Part shown: in pieces, positions 22,246 to 33,646 of the stretch
Layout of the letters: each line of letters opens with the position of its first letter
Position numbering within the stretch: position 1 is the stretch's first letter
Assembly (NCBI GenBank): GCA_947685225.1
Contig: CANTUV010000004.1
Span: 13,795,001-13,859,000, forward strand
Source: Garcia nutans
Lineage: Eukaryota; Streptophyta; Magnoliopsida; Malpighiales; Euphorbiaceae
Direction: 5' to 3'
Length of the DNA: 64,000 bases
Notes under the pieces: generated by a model
What the model saw: the letters and a program-made list of their open reading frames with translations, nothing else
Databases searched by the model: none
Told to the model about the DNA's origin: nothing
Position numbers and translations under genes: made by a program

Positions 22246-23521
22246 TGTGCCCCCCTATGGAATGAAGCTTGCGACTTCAGCACTGTTAGGCTCAGGGCCT
22301 TAGAGAACACGGGCCTAAACCTGGAGAAAAATGAAGTCGCCACCCTGACGGACCGGTAAAAGACAGGGGTGGATGACTTGATTTTTAAGGAATCCCCAAC
22401 CCCCTAATGGGTTCGAAAAAGTTAGGTACGCATGGGGAAGGTGAGAATGACCCAACACCCCTATAGCCCAGTTTATTGGAACCCGGCCTCCTTTTCAGGT
22501 CTAAATGTTATTAAATTCTTAAATATTATAATATCATCCAGAATATATATAATTATCAAAAGAAAAATACATCCATCACTTTATTAAAATGAAGCAAATA
22601 AAATAGGCACCCATCTATTGATGAAAACATGCCTTTTACAATGTCCAATGTCTAAAATTAAATAAAATAGGACACTTATTATTTAGTGGAAACATGCCCT
22701 TTACATTAATCTAAAATTCAAAATAATTTAAATTATATTGGAACTTAATTAATGAGGTACCCACATAGTGGAAACATACCCTTTACATCATTGGAGCTAA
22801 AATAAACCAACAAAAGAAATCCAACCATTCATCACAAAAGTAAACCATTCATTAAAATCAAAATAAAATAAGTCATACATCAAAACATGCAATGAGTGAA
22901 CATATATTAATAATCAAGTTTATATTTAAATATCATGTTAAATAATAAATGTACAATCTATGGTTTTAACATATGAATTAGGGTTTCTTAAAGTTTATAT
23001 TGCAAAATTAGGGTTTCTTAAAGTTTAGATTTCTAAATTATGGTTTAGCGTTTATATCATGCAATTAGGGTTTCTTACATGCAATTTAGGTTTGAAACAT
23101 ACAAACTACAGTTTTGGAAAAACAATCAAGGTTTTAGGGTTTACAAAATAAGGTTAGGATTTTGATTTTACAGACTAGGTTTTTAGATTTCTTACTAGAA
23201 TAACTTTAAGGAAACACCAGAACATATATAAAAAAAAGAATACCAAACCTAACTACTGGATCAATTAATAATCTACATTCAATATTTAAAAGAATGAACA
23301 TGGCTACCAATATTCAATATAAAAGGAAAGCATGATTATGGGATATTTTTAAAAGTGCAAAAACGAAATAAAATAAAGAAACAAGAATAAAGGAATTACT
23401 GTAAATTTAAAAAAAATTGAATAAAGGATTGCAAACCTCCGTTGTTGGTTCCACCAATATTTTTATGTTGATACAATCTTTATATTTGCACCACAGTTAA
23501 ATCTCAGTTGAATGGAAAGAA
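22246..23521 (-). mobile_element. LTR of the Tat-like element, 3' part
   Basis: The minus-strand LTR ends GGGGGGCACA at 22246. It contains a GC-rich block (22250-22490) and several copies of a unit with GGCATGTTTCCAC or GGTATGTTTCCAC followed by GGGTGCCT-like sequence (about 22600-22790). Many AGGGTTT motifs lie near 22980-23160. At 23521 it is interrupted by array B; it resumes at 40529. Parts match LTR E, such as GGTGGAACCAACAA near 23440 and 55190. Confidence 0.75.
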
Positions 23522-26500
23522 TGTAACACCCCAATACTCCATATAAATACTATACATATACCTAGTATACATACAGTAAGTATATAAAGTATAAGGATGC
23601 CACTTTTCTTTTTACCTTTCAATACCTGTAACAAAATTCAAACCATAATAGGTCTATTTAAAGAACACTTACAAATTATTGTCTTTATCAAAACTTCATT
23701 TATACATATAATATAACATACTTAAAGTGGATACATGTATGCATTACCCTCTAGTTGGTCTCGACAAAATCTTACTCTTCTCGTGGCATACCAAAAGACT
23801 TCATATCTTCCACCAAGCTACCTGCGCGATAATACATCCGCGCTAAGCTCGAAATCTTAGTAGTACAAATATAAAATACAAACATATATCATGGAAACAC
23901 TAACATATAAAAATATCTCAATTCCATATACTTTTAGTTCTTATTAAGTTTATCCCTATTCATTTGCACCTTTCATATCTTTCAACTAATCTCATATCTT
24001 ATACACATATAAACATAACATTTCTACCAAGTCCAACCCATCACTAATATTCACAATCAACATCTCAATACACACATTATACATCATACTAATCATAAGT
24101 CACATTTCCAATTAAGACAATCATTGTCATCAACCACAATTCATCAATTGAATTCACAATCAATGCTAATACACACATTATACATCATACCAATCATAAC
24201 ATTTCTTTATTCACAATTCAACATTGATGATTCATCACTAGTGCTCATAATCAATATTTCAATGCACATATTACATATCATCAATCACATGTCCAATGAA
24301 GTATACCAAAGATTTCATTATCCATTTCTTTCAACATTTGTATATCACATTGACAACAAAGACAGACTCGGGCCCAACAGACACCACTATGTTATTCAGA
24401 GTTCAGAGTTACTGCTTTGGTCTATAATCATAATCATCAAGCCCATAGGCATCATATATCAATATTTCTATCCATGGATAGTGTAACAGACCCAGTCTCT
24501 TGGACCATCAACTCATCATGAGGAGATCCTCAACCCGGCAAGACTGTTACCAATCATATATTTCATATTCACAATTCTCATAGTGTAACAGACCCAGTCT
24601 CTTGGACCTCAATTCAACTCAATTTGAAGAGATCCTCAACCCGGCAAGACTGTTACCTTTTTCATTTTATAGGCATGCCTCCAAACCCAGAACTCTGAAG
24701 ACTGAATAACACATTAAACACATATTTCACTTATTGTTTCATTATCAATTTCAATCTCAATGTTCATTATCATCTAGGCAAACATGCCTTATTTCTTTCA
24801 ATTAGATCATCATAGCCAATCACAATGGCTTCATCTCACATTTGAATCATCATGGCCAATTACAATGGCTTCACAACATATCATATCTCAATCCATATGA
24901 TACATATAACATCATTGCTATAACATTACAAAGTACCTTATTCATATAGCACAATACAATTCACAAGATTCATAATACACAAAACATAGTATTGTTCATA
25001 TAGTATCATGTGCATCATCATTATAATACTCAACATCAATTACATTAACCAAATGAACATATCATTATTCAATCACATGATTCACATTATACATATAGCA
25101 TCATTGCTATAACATTACAAAGTACATTAAAGTAATTCTTCATAAAAGTGTTTATCATAATAAATTTGCATAGCTCATACCTTGTTGAATGATCCTCTTC
25201 TCTTTCACACTATACAAGTCACATTAGATTAACAATGTAATAATTTACCTAACATTATTTAATTATACTCAATCAATTGTATTCTCATACATTAATATTC
25301 ATCAAATCATTCACATCTTTCATTTTCCCATAACACAATTATATATATACATATCATTAATGATATAAACACATCAAAATACATTAGTGATATGCATTAA
25401 CAATGCAATCATGCAACATTGGTACTTACCTTAATAACATTTCACACCACTCTAAACTCTTCTCCACTCACTAGTTCTTCACTTCACAAATTGGGGCAAT
25501 TCAACCTCTTCACAACCTAATCCAAAAGGAATATTAGCAAAATGACCATATGAATAGTACATTCTGGTTTTAGACTCCATTTTATCCTTATTTTGCAAAA
25601 TTGTATAAAATAATCTACTTGACTAAAAATTCTAAAATTTTTACAGAATTTAGTTTTGTATCTTAAAATCATTCCTTTAAAATTTCAGATGAAACTGAAC
25701 ACAAAATCTTGGTCATATAGTTCACCTAACCAGACTGCCCCAATTGCCCTGCATCCTGGCAGCAGTTCTGAACTTTGTGAATTCCATAAATCAAATTCAA
25801 TCAACGTGGTTCCAAATTATTTTTCTCAAATACTAGACTCACTAAAAAACAACATATCCAAAATTCAATTGGATATGAGTTTTCTACATTTTATTAAAAA
25901 TCCCGAAATATAGCTGTCTCAGTTAAGGTACCTGCTGGAACAGGTCTAATAAAAATAATCTTTCTAAACTCATAACCATTCCAAAATCGAATCAACATAT
26001 TTTTCAGTCATTCTAGACTCATAGAGGCACAACATATCAAAAATTCACTTCAAGAACATTTTTCTATAATTAATTAAAAATCATACAAGTCACAGCCTTT
26101 ACTAATTGTAAAACAGAAAAATATTCACTAAACACAACTCTTACTCTTCCATCACCAACACCAATTTAACTTCTTATTTTAAAATCAATTTCAACTCTAA
26201 TCAACAAATCATCAACACACTTAATCATACTATCAATAACCCTAACTCAACTCACACACATCTTCAAAAATAACAAAGGCAAACAAGAGAAAACTTACTA
26301 AAATCATGAAATTCTTGAAATTCCAACTTGTATACTTGAGATCTTCCTTCACTTTTGAGCTTAAAATTCCAAAATCATCACTTGCTCTCTTGCTTTCCTT
26401 TGTCTTTGAGTGAGCCGGCCATCAACAAGAAGAAGAAGAAAAAATGATGAAGAAAACACAAAGTCAATAGGCATTAAATACCCTTCCAAAAGAAAATTAC

Positions 26501-26765
26501 TAAACTACCCTCAACCATATAACTAAACCTTTGTCTTTTACAAGCCCATGTTGGTAATTTCACAATCACAAATAAAATATCCTCTTCCCTTGACCAAGCC
26601 CTTTGACCAACTTATATTATATATATATGACCATATACACAACATATACACTTCACTCTACACAATGCTTTTCTTCAAACAACATAATTACCACTTATCA
26701 ATCACACACTCAATTCAATAATAACAACATTATCATAACTTCTAAGCACACTTAGGGATATTACA
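23522..26765 (-). mobile_element. LTR B1 of non-coding array B (outer left)
   Basis: This 3244-bp LTR runs from TGTAACACC to GATATTACA. The target duplication AAGAA lies directly outside (23517-23521) and recurs at 40529-40533 after B3. On the minus strand it is the 3' LTR of internal region 1. Against B2 and B3 it has private bases at 23655, 23819, 23855 and 23893, all in the first 400 bp. The change at 23855 breaks one pair of the double hairpin. Frames of 120, 85 and 70 codons that recur in each repeat are not accepted as genes. Confidence 0.93.
24483..24656 (-). repeat. Tandem pair of GTAACAG...CTGTTAC modules, LTR B1
   Basis: Two modules, 24483-24550 and 24586-24656, each have 7-base inverted ends and an internal GAGGATCTC-type hairpin. 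Copies in B2 are at 31364-31431 and 31467-31537, and in B3 at 38246-38313 and 38349-38419. They are related to the single module of LTR A. Confidence 0.6.
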
Positions 26766-26766
26766 A

Positions 26767-26804
26767 TTCTCCCCCTCTAAAAAGAAAATTTCGTCCTCGA
26801 AATT
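26767..26804 (-). promoter_or_regulatory. Polypurine tract and conserved inverted repeat, array B
   Basis: On the minus strand AATTTCG-AGGA-CGAAATT (26804-26787) precedes the polypurine run AGAGGGGGAGAA (26778-26767), then the LTR. The layout is identical to element A. The second copy is at 33648-33685. Confidence 0.8.
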
Positions 26805-28271
26805 ATCAATATCGTAACAATTGATTCTTAACAACATACTATCTTAACTTCCATATGAAGTTAATTATATGTTTAAGTTACTATGTCACCAAATCATATA
26901 ACTTCAACTCTTTCCTATAGAATCAACAATCTTCTTTAAATTCCATAACTCATCATTCTATAGGTTTATATATCTTGTTACTTCATTGATCAAACATTCA
27001 AAAGAACTTATTACACTTCCTTTTACTATCTTTATACCAGAATCAGATCATTTTATAGTACACTTATACTTCATCCAATCTTTATATTTAATATATATTG
27101 TTCCTTCATCTCTTTATGATTACTCTTTTAACTTTAACCTTAAAAATCATTGGTTATGTCTTAGCATTAATTATCCCATCATTACAATCACTGTCTAAAT
27201 AGACATTTATCAATCCCTCAATGGATAACAAGATCCTTATTTTCCACAAATGAAGTTACCTCTTTAGCATGCTTTTCTCTTAACTTACATATTAATACAT
27301 TACCTTTCAACTTATTTTATAAATAACCAATCTTTTCCCTTTTTATCCTGATTTATAACTACTATGACTCCATTCATTCATGTCCATTCACACTTTAATA
27401 TTTTACATCATATACATTGCCATGTAAATAATTACATTCTTAATACAACTATAGATATTAAATCTCAAGAATAATTCATAATCTTAATCCAATCCAGATC
27501 AATTGATTTATCTTACACAATATATCCACTTTCCCATCTTGTTCAATTCCATCCAATGATTAATTTATTTAACTTATCATGAAATTGCACCATATTCATA
27601 TATGTATATATGATCTAATTCAATTAGGGCAAACTTATATACAATTTCTTGATCTCTTCCAATCCATATTCAATCAAATTATTGTGATAACAAATCACTT
27701 CAAATCATATTAGTATAGTTCCCACCAAATCTTATAATAACTTTTTAACTATGCTTCTTAAACAAAATTTTCAATCTCACCAATTTGTACTACAGTCATA
27801 TTGTCTCAGTCCCAAATTTATGGATACTAAAATTAACCGGCTACACATACTAACCAAATCATATAGCCATAGGAGATGAATGGTCACACACCTGTAACTC
27901 ATAAATCAATATTGTTTCTCGATTATTCTGTATCCAAACTTTTTAATTACACTATTTAGTTGTATCATAAGAATTATATATCCATTCTCCACACTTTTAC
28001 TACACCAAGAGTTAACACATTTCAACTCCATCTCCATAAATTTTCTCTTGAACATACGATTATCATTAGTCTAACTCACATCAACAATATTATCTATAAC
28101 ATCTTTATACACAACATTTAATCATATACAAATTCCATTTATTACTCCACTTCTAATTTATCTCTTGTAACACTTTTCATACAGTATACTTTCCTTTTTA
28201 TTATATACTTATACATATAGAATTTCTACAAACAAAATCCTTAATCCAGGAAACATTATATGATAGTTTAA

Positions 28272-28484
28272 CTCAGTTATTATCATAACAATTTCATCTT
28301 CTAGTGTTACTTGAGTCCTTTCTCACTCTCCATTTCATCCCATAATCTAACTCTACATAGGTTAAAACCTATTCTCTCATAGATCCACTGATACATGCCC
28401 TATTATTCTCCACACCACTAAACAAATAATTATATCACATTCACATACTTAGGTCACATTCACAATATGACTTGCTTTCCACAT
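28272..28484 (-). other. Conserved non-coding block shared by B and C
   Basis: 213 bp align without a gap to 46855-47067 in element C at about 90% by eye, while the surrounding internal sequence is less conserved and full of indels. The second B copy is 35153-35365. Stops in the frames I checked argue against a protein. Confidence 0.6.
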
Positions 28485-29082
28485 TTCTTACATTTTCATT
28501 TACATTCATATCGAAATGCTCATTCCACATTTTCCATACATGTATACACATAGTCATACAATTATATATAATTCCTCTTTTACATATCTTTAACACAATT
28601 TAACATTTATTACTTTTCCTTAATCAACATCATTCTTACCCCTTTTTGACATAACTTAAATTATTTATCAACTCAACACATATATATTTCCTAACCATAA
28701 TAATACTTCACAAATTCTTAGTCACCTTACTAAGGTGACATCTCTCTCACCTTTATTTTGAAATGCATTTAATATATCATCTTTATATCCGTTTGTTTAC
28801 CATTCAACGTATATATATATTTTACTCATATATTTATACATATGTACATTACACCTAATAATATACACATTGAGCCTAATAGCTCCTATACACTTAATTA
28901 TATGCTCTGATTTTTATTTTCCTTTTTCATACATTCACTACAAATTTAGTGTTTATCACTTTCTTTTAAATACTATTATTCTCATTCTTCCAATATGATA
29001 AAAAGTATTTAATCACACTACAAATATATATTCTGACTATAATAACACTTCACATCCATCTTGGTCACATTCCCAATGTGAC
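28453..29082 (-). other. Three GTCACATT-type hairpins in the B internal region
   Basis: 8-bp stems with 3-nt loops lie at 28453-28471, 28721-28739 and 29064-29082. Stem 2 is GTCACCTT/AAGGTGAC and stem 3 is GTCACATT/AATGTGAC, a full C-G to A-U swap. Stem 1 keeps pairing on the minus strand through a U-G pair. Second copies are at 35334, 35602 and 35945. Related stems in C are at 47036-47054 and 47260-47278. Confidence 0.5.
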
Positions 29083-30269
29083 ATCTCTTTTACTTTCATC
29101 TTAAAAAAAAACGTTTAATATACTTCCATATCCATTTTTTTTTTACAATAAAATGACTTAAAATAGCTCCTTTTCATTTGCTTATCTATTTCTCTTTTTA
29201 CTTCAAAACAAATTCTCATACCATCAATCACATTACTTAATTCATAATACTTTCATGTGCAATATTAATCATTTCACCTGGCTCAGGTATTGAATATACA
29301 TTAAACCATCAATATCCAATCAATCTTTATCAGTTTCTAGTAGAACTTTAACTTTTCAACTTACTACTTCGCTTAAACCTTCAATTTACCAAACTCATCT
29401 TTTCTTAAAATCAACCTTAAAAACATCTCAGATATATATATATATATATATATCATAAAGCAATATCAACACATATTTCTTCCCCAATTATTAAGCTCAT
29501 TTCGAAAAATCTCAAATATCACATATTATTACCATTACCATGAGCTTTCACAATATCCAAGCATCTCACATTTCTAACCTTGAATTCACAATGTTTACAT
29601 TAAAATAACCATACCAATTTATATTCTTACATAACCAATATCATCTCTTTTTCCTTTAAACAATACCTTAACTTTTTATATATACCCCAAACTTTAAATA
29701 ATCATACCTTGTCTTTACTAATCAACTCATTCAATATTATTTTCCTTTTCATTTCTTTATGCTTCAACACATTTAACACTTCACTTTACTTGCATAAATT
29801 TCCATTTTTAATTATCAATTAGACTTATATAAATTCATATCATTCATTATACTCATTTAAATTTATCATTATAGCCAACAACTATGACTTTATATACGTA
29901 CCCTTCCCCAACCAGGTCGGTTGCCCTTCAATCCCAAGGGTCCGCAGGAGGCAGATAGGCACGTATAACATTATCAGTAACATACCTTTTCCCATCCAGG
30001 TCGGTTGTCCAAGTTCGGTTGCCCATTCCAATGGGTCCGCATGGTTCCGCAGGAGACATATAAGTCCGTTCATTAAACTTATCAATATTTTTTTTTTAAA
30101 TTCATTTCTTTTTTCACAAGCAAGTTAAGTAATCATGCCTCAACATCTCACATTACAACAAAACAATTTTCTCATAACATCATATCATTCACACATTAAC
30201 ATCCATCTCATATAACACAGATATACTATAAATCATATAATGCCACCTCCGAGACCAACCTAGGTGTGA

Positions 30270-30281
30270 ATGCATATGCAT
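30270..30281. other. Palindrome ATGCATATGCAT downstream of the primer site
   Basis: This is a perfect 12-bp palindrome about 100 nt inside the 5' end of the internal region. It is also at 37152-37163 (internal region 2) and 61459-61470 (element D), and with one change at about 48190 (element C). Each copy lies next to a conserved TTGGTCTC-type block. Confidence 0.5.
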
Positions 30282-30383
30282 GTATTGCAAATTTCATTTT
30301 CAAAACTCTTCTTTTTAATTCATTTTAAGCGTTTCAAAACTTTTTCTTTTTAATTTTACTTAGGCCGAGAATCTCGAACCTAA

Positions 30384-30395
30384 GCTCTGATACCA
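30384..30395 (-). promoter_or_regulatory. Primer-binding site, Met tRNA type, internal region 1
   Basis: TGGTATCAGAGC on the minus strand, 7 nt from LTR B2. Confidence 0.88.
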
Positions 30396-30402
30396 AAATA
30401 AT

Positions 30403-33400
30403 TGTAACACCCCAATACTCCATATAAATACTATACATATACCTAGTATACATACAGTAAGTATATAAAGTATAAGGATGCCACTTTTCTTTTTACCTTT
30501 CAATACCTGTAACAAAATTCAAACCATAATAGGTCAATTTAAAGAACACTTACAAATTATTGTCTTTATCAAAACTTCATTTATACATATAATATAACAT
30601 ACTTAAAGTGGATACATGTATGCATTACCCTCTAGTTGGTCTCGACAAAATCTTACTCTTCTCGTGGCATACCAAAAGACTTCATATCTTCCACCAAGCC
30701 ACCTGCGCGATAATACATCCGCGCTAAGCTCGAAAGCTTAGTAGTACAAATATAAAATACAAACATATATCATAGAAACACTAACATATAAAAATATCTC
30801 AATTCCATATACTTTTAGTTCTTATTAAGTTTATCCCTATTCATTTGCACCTTTCATATCTTTCAACTAATCTCATATCTTATACACATATAAACATAAC
30901 ATTTCTACCAAGTCCAACCCATCACTAATATTCACAATCAACATCTCAATACACACATTATACATCATACTAATCATAAGTCACATTTCCAATTAAGACA
31001 ATCATTGTCATCAACCACAATTCATCAATTGAATTCACAATCAATGCTAATACACACATTATACATCATACCAATCATAACATTTCTTTATTCACAATTC
31101 AACATTGATGATTCATCACTAGTGCTCATAATCAATATTTCAATGCACATATTACATATCATCAATCACATGTCCAATGAAGTATACCAAAGATTTCATT
31201 ATCCATTTCTTTCAACATTTGTATATCACATTGACAACAAAGACAGACTCGGGCCCAACAGACACCACTATGTTATTCAGAGTTCAGAGTTACTGCTTTG
31301 GTCTATAATCATAATCATCAAGCCCATAGGCATCATATATCAATATTTCTATCCATGGATAGTGTAACAGACCCAGTCTCTTGGACCATCAACTCATCAT
31401 GAGGAGATCCTCAACCCGGCAAGACTGTTACCAATCATATATTTCATATTCACAATTCTCATAGTGTAACAGACCCAGTCTCTTGGACCTCAATTCAACT
31501 CAATTTGAAGAGATCCTCAACCCGGCAAGACTGTTACCTTTTTCATTTTATAGGCATGCCTCCAAACCCAGAACTCTGAAGACTGAATAACACATTAAAC
31601 ACATATTTCACTTATTGTTTCATTATCAATTTCAATCTCAATGTTCATTATCATCTAGGCAAACATGCCTTATTTCTTTCAATTAGATCATCATAGCCAA
31701 TCACAATGGCTTCATCTCACATTTGAATCATCATGGCCAATTACAATGGCTTCACAACATATCATATCTCAATCCATATGATACATATAACATCATTGCT
31801 ATAACATTACAAAGTACCTTATTCATATAGCACAATACAATTCACAAGATTCATAATACACAAAACATAGTATTGTTCATATAGTATCATGTGCATCATC
31901 ATTATAATACTCAACATCAATTACATTAACCAAATGAACATATCATTATTCAATCACATGATTCACATTATACATATAGCATCATTGCTATAACATTACA
32001 AAGTACATTAAAGTAATTCTTCATAAAAGTGTTTATCATAATAAATTTGCATAGCTCATACCTTGTTGAATGATCCTCTTCTCTTTCACACTATACAAGT
32101 CACATTAGATTAACAATGTAATAATTTACCTAACATTATTTAATTATACTCAATCAATTGTATTCTCATACATTAATATTCATCAAATCATTCACATCTT
32201 TCATTTTCCCATAACACAATTATATATATACATATCATTAATGATATAAACACATCAAAATACATTAGTGATATGCATTAACAATGCAATCATGCAACAT
32301 TGGTACTTACCTTAATAACATTTCACACCACTCTAAACTCTTCTCCACTCACTAGTTCTTCACTTCACAAATTGGGGCAATTCAACCTCTTCACAACCTA
32401 ATCCAAAAGGAATATTAGCAAAATGACCATATGAATAGTACATTCTGGTTTTAGACTCCATTTTATCCTTATTTTGCAAAATTGTATAAAATAATCTACT
32501 TGACTAAAAATTCTAAAATTTTTACAGAATTTAGTTTTGTATCTTAAAATCATTCCTTTAAAATTTCAGATGAAACTGAACACAAAATCTTGGTCATATA
32601 GTTCACCTAACCAGACTGCCCCAATTGCCCTGCATCCTGGCAGCAGTTCTGAACTTTGTGAATTCCATAAATCAAATTCAATCAACGTGGTTCCAAATTA
32701 TTTTTCTCAAATACTAGACTCACTAAAAAACAACATATCCAAAATTCAATTGGATATGAGTTTTCTACATTTTATTAAAAATCCCGAAATATAGCTGTCT
32801 CAGTTAAGGTACCTGCTGGAACAGGTCTAATAAAAATAATCTTTCTAAACTCATAACCATTCCAAAATCGAATCAACATATTTTTCAGTCATTCTAGACT
32901 CATAGAGGCACAACATATCAAAAATTCACTTCAAGAACATTTTTCTATAATTAATTAAAAATCATACAAGTCACAGCCTTTACTAATTGTAAAACAGAAA
33001 AATATTCACTAAACACAACTCTTACTCTTCCATCACCAACACCAATTTAACTTCTTATTTTAAAATCAATTTCAACTCTAATCAACAAATCATCAACACA
33101 CTTAATCATACTATCAATAACCCTAACTCAACTCACACACATCTTCAAAAATAACAAAGGCAAACAAGAGAAAACTTACTAAAATCATGAAATTCTTGAA
33201 ATTCCAACTTGTATACTTGAGATCTTCCTTCACTTTTGAGCTTAAAATTCCAAAATCATCACTTGCTCTCTTGCTTTCCTTTGTCTTTGAGTGAGCCGGC
33301 CATCAACAAGAAGAAGAAGAAAAAATGATGAAGAAAACACAAAGTCAATAGGCATTAAATACCCTTCCAAAAGAAAATTACTAAACTACCCTCAACCATA

Positions 33401-33646
33401 TAACTAAACCTTTGTCTTTTACAAGCCCATGTTGGTAATTTCACAATCACAAATAAAATATCCTCTTCCCTTGACCAAGCCCTTTGACCAACTTATATTA
33501 TATATATATGACCATATACACAACATATACACTTCACTCTACACAATGCTTTTCTTCAAACAACATAATTACCACTTATCAATCACACACTCAATTCAAT
33601 AATAACAACATTATCATAACTTCTAAGCACACTTAGGGATATTACA
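30403..33646 (-). mobile_element. LTR B2 of array B (middle, mosaic)
   Basis: 3244 bp. At four sites near its left end it agrees with B3 against B1 (30536, 30700, 30736, 30774). At five sites further right it agrees with B1 against B3 (32374, 32477, 32751 and the sites equivalent to 26402 and 26405). The switch lies between 30774 and 32374. It serves as 5' LTR of internal region 1 and 3' LTR of internal region 2. Confidence 0.93.
30705..30741 (-). other. Conserved double-hairpin module, LTR B2
   Basis: Read on the minus strand, CTAAGCT-TTCG-AGCTTAG (30741-30724) is a perfect 7-bp stem with a UUCG loop. It is followed by GCGCGG pairing with TCGCGC. The B3 copy is at 37587-37623; the B1 copy near 23824-23860 has one broken pair. 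Confidence 0.5.

Larger units (their letters stand above)
26766..30402 (-). mobile_element. Non-coding internal region 1 of array B
   Basis: This is 3637 bp between the polypurine tract and the primer site with no frame above 70 codons and no retroviral motif, so the element is of the large non-autonomous (LARD-like) type. It is apparently identical to internal region 2 except for a TA microsatellite near 29430 and a T-run near 30090. It contains the conserved block 28272-28484, three hairpins of one type, and two Arg/Gly-rich-looking but spurious frames near 29882-30085. Confidence 0.88.

Noticed and set aside
24124..27198. Open frames of 120, 85 and 70 codons repeated in the B array (24124, 25656, 26986 and copies 6.88 kb apart)
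   Set aside because: They recur only because the DNA is duplicated. They are antisense to the element, have Ile/Ser/His-rich composition expected of AT-rich DNA, and show no family motif.
28272..28484. Coding relic of gag or pol
   Set aside because: A short sense frame in B is closed by a stop in C, and I see no RT, protease or integrase motif in the frames read.
29882..30085. Minus-strand 67-codon frame with two QPTW-containing repeats (also 36765-36968)
   Set aside because: It reflects a short duplicated GC-rich stretch with GGTCGGTTG; it is duplicated only with the array and has no support as a protein.
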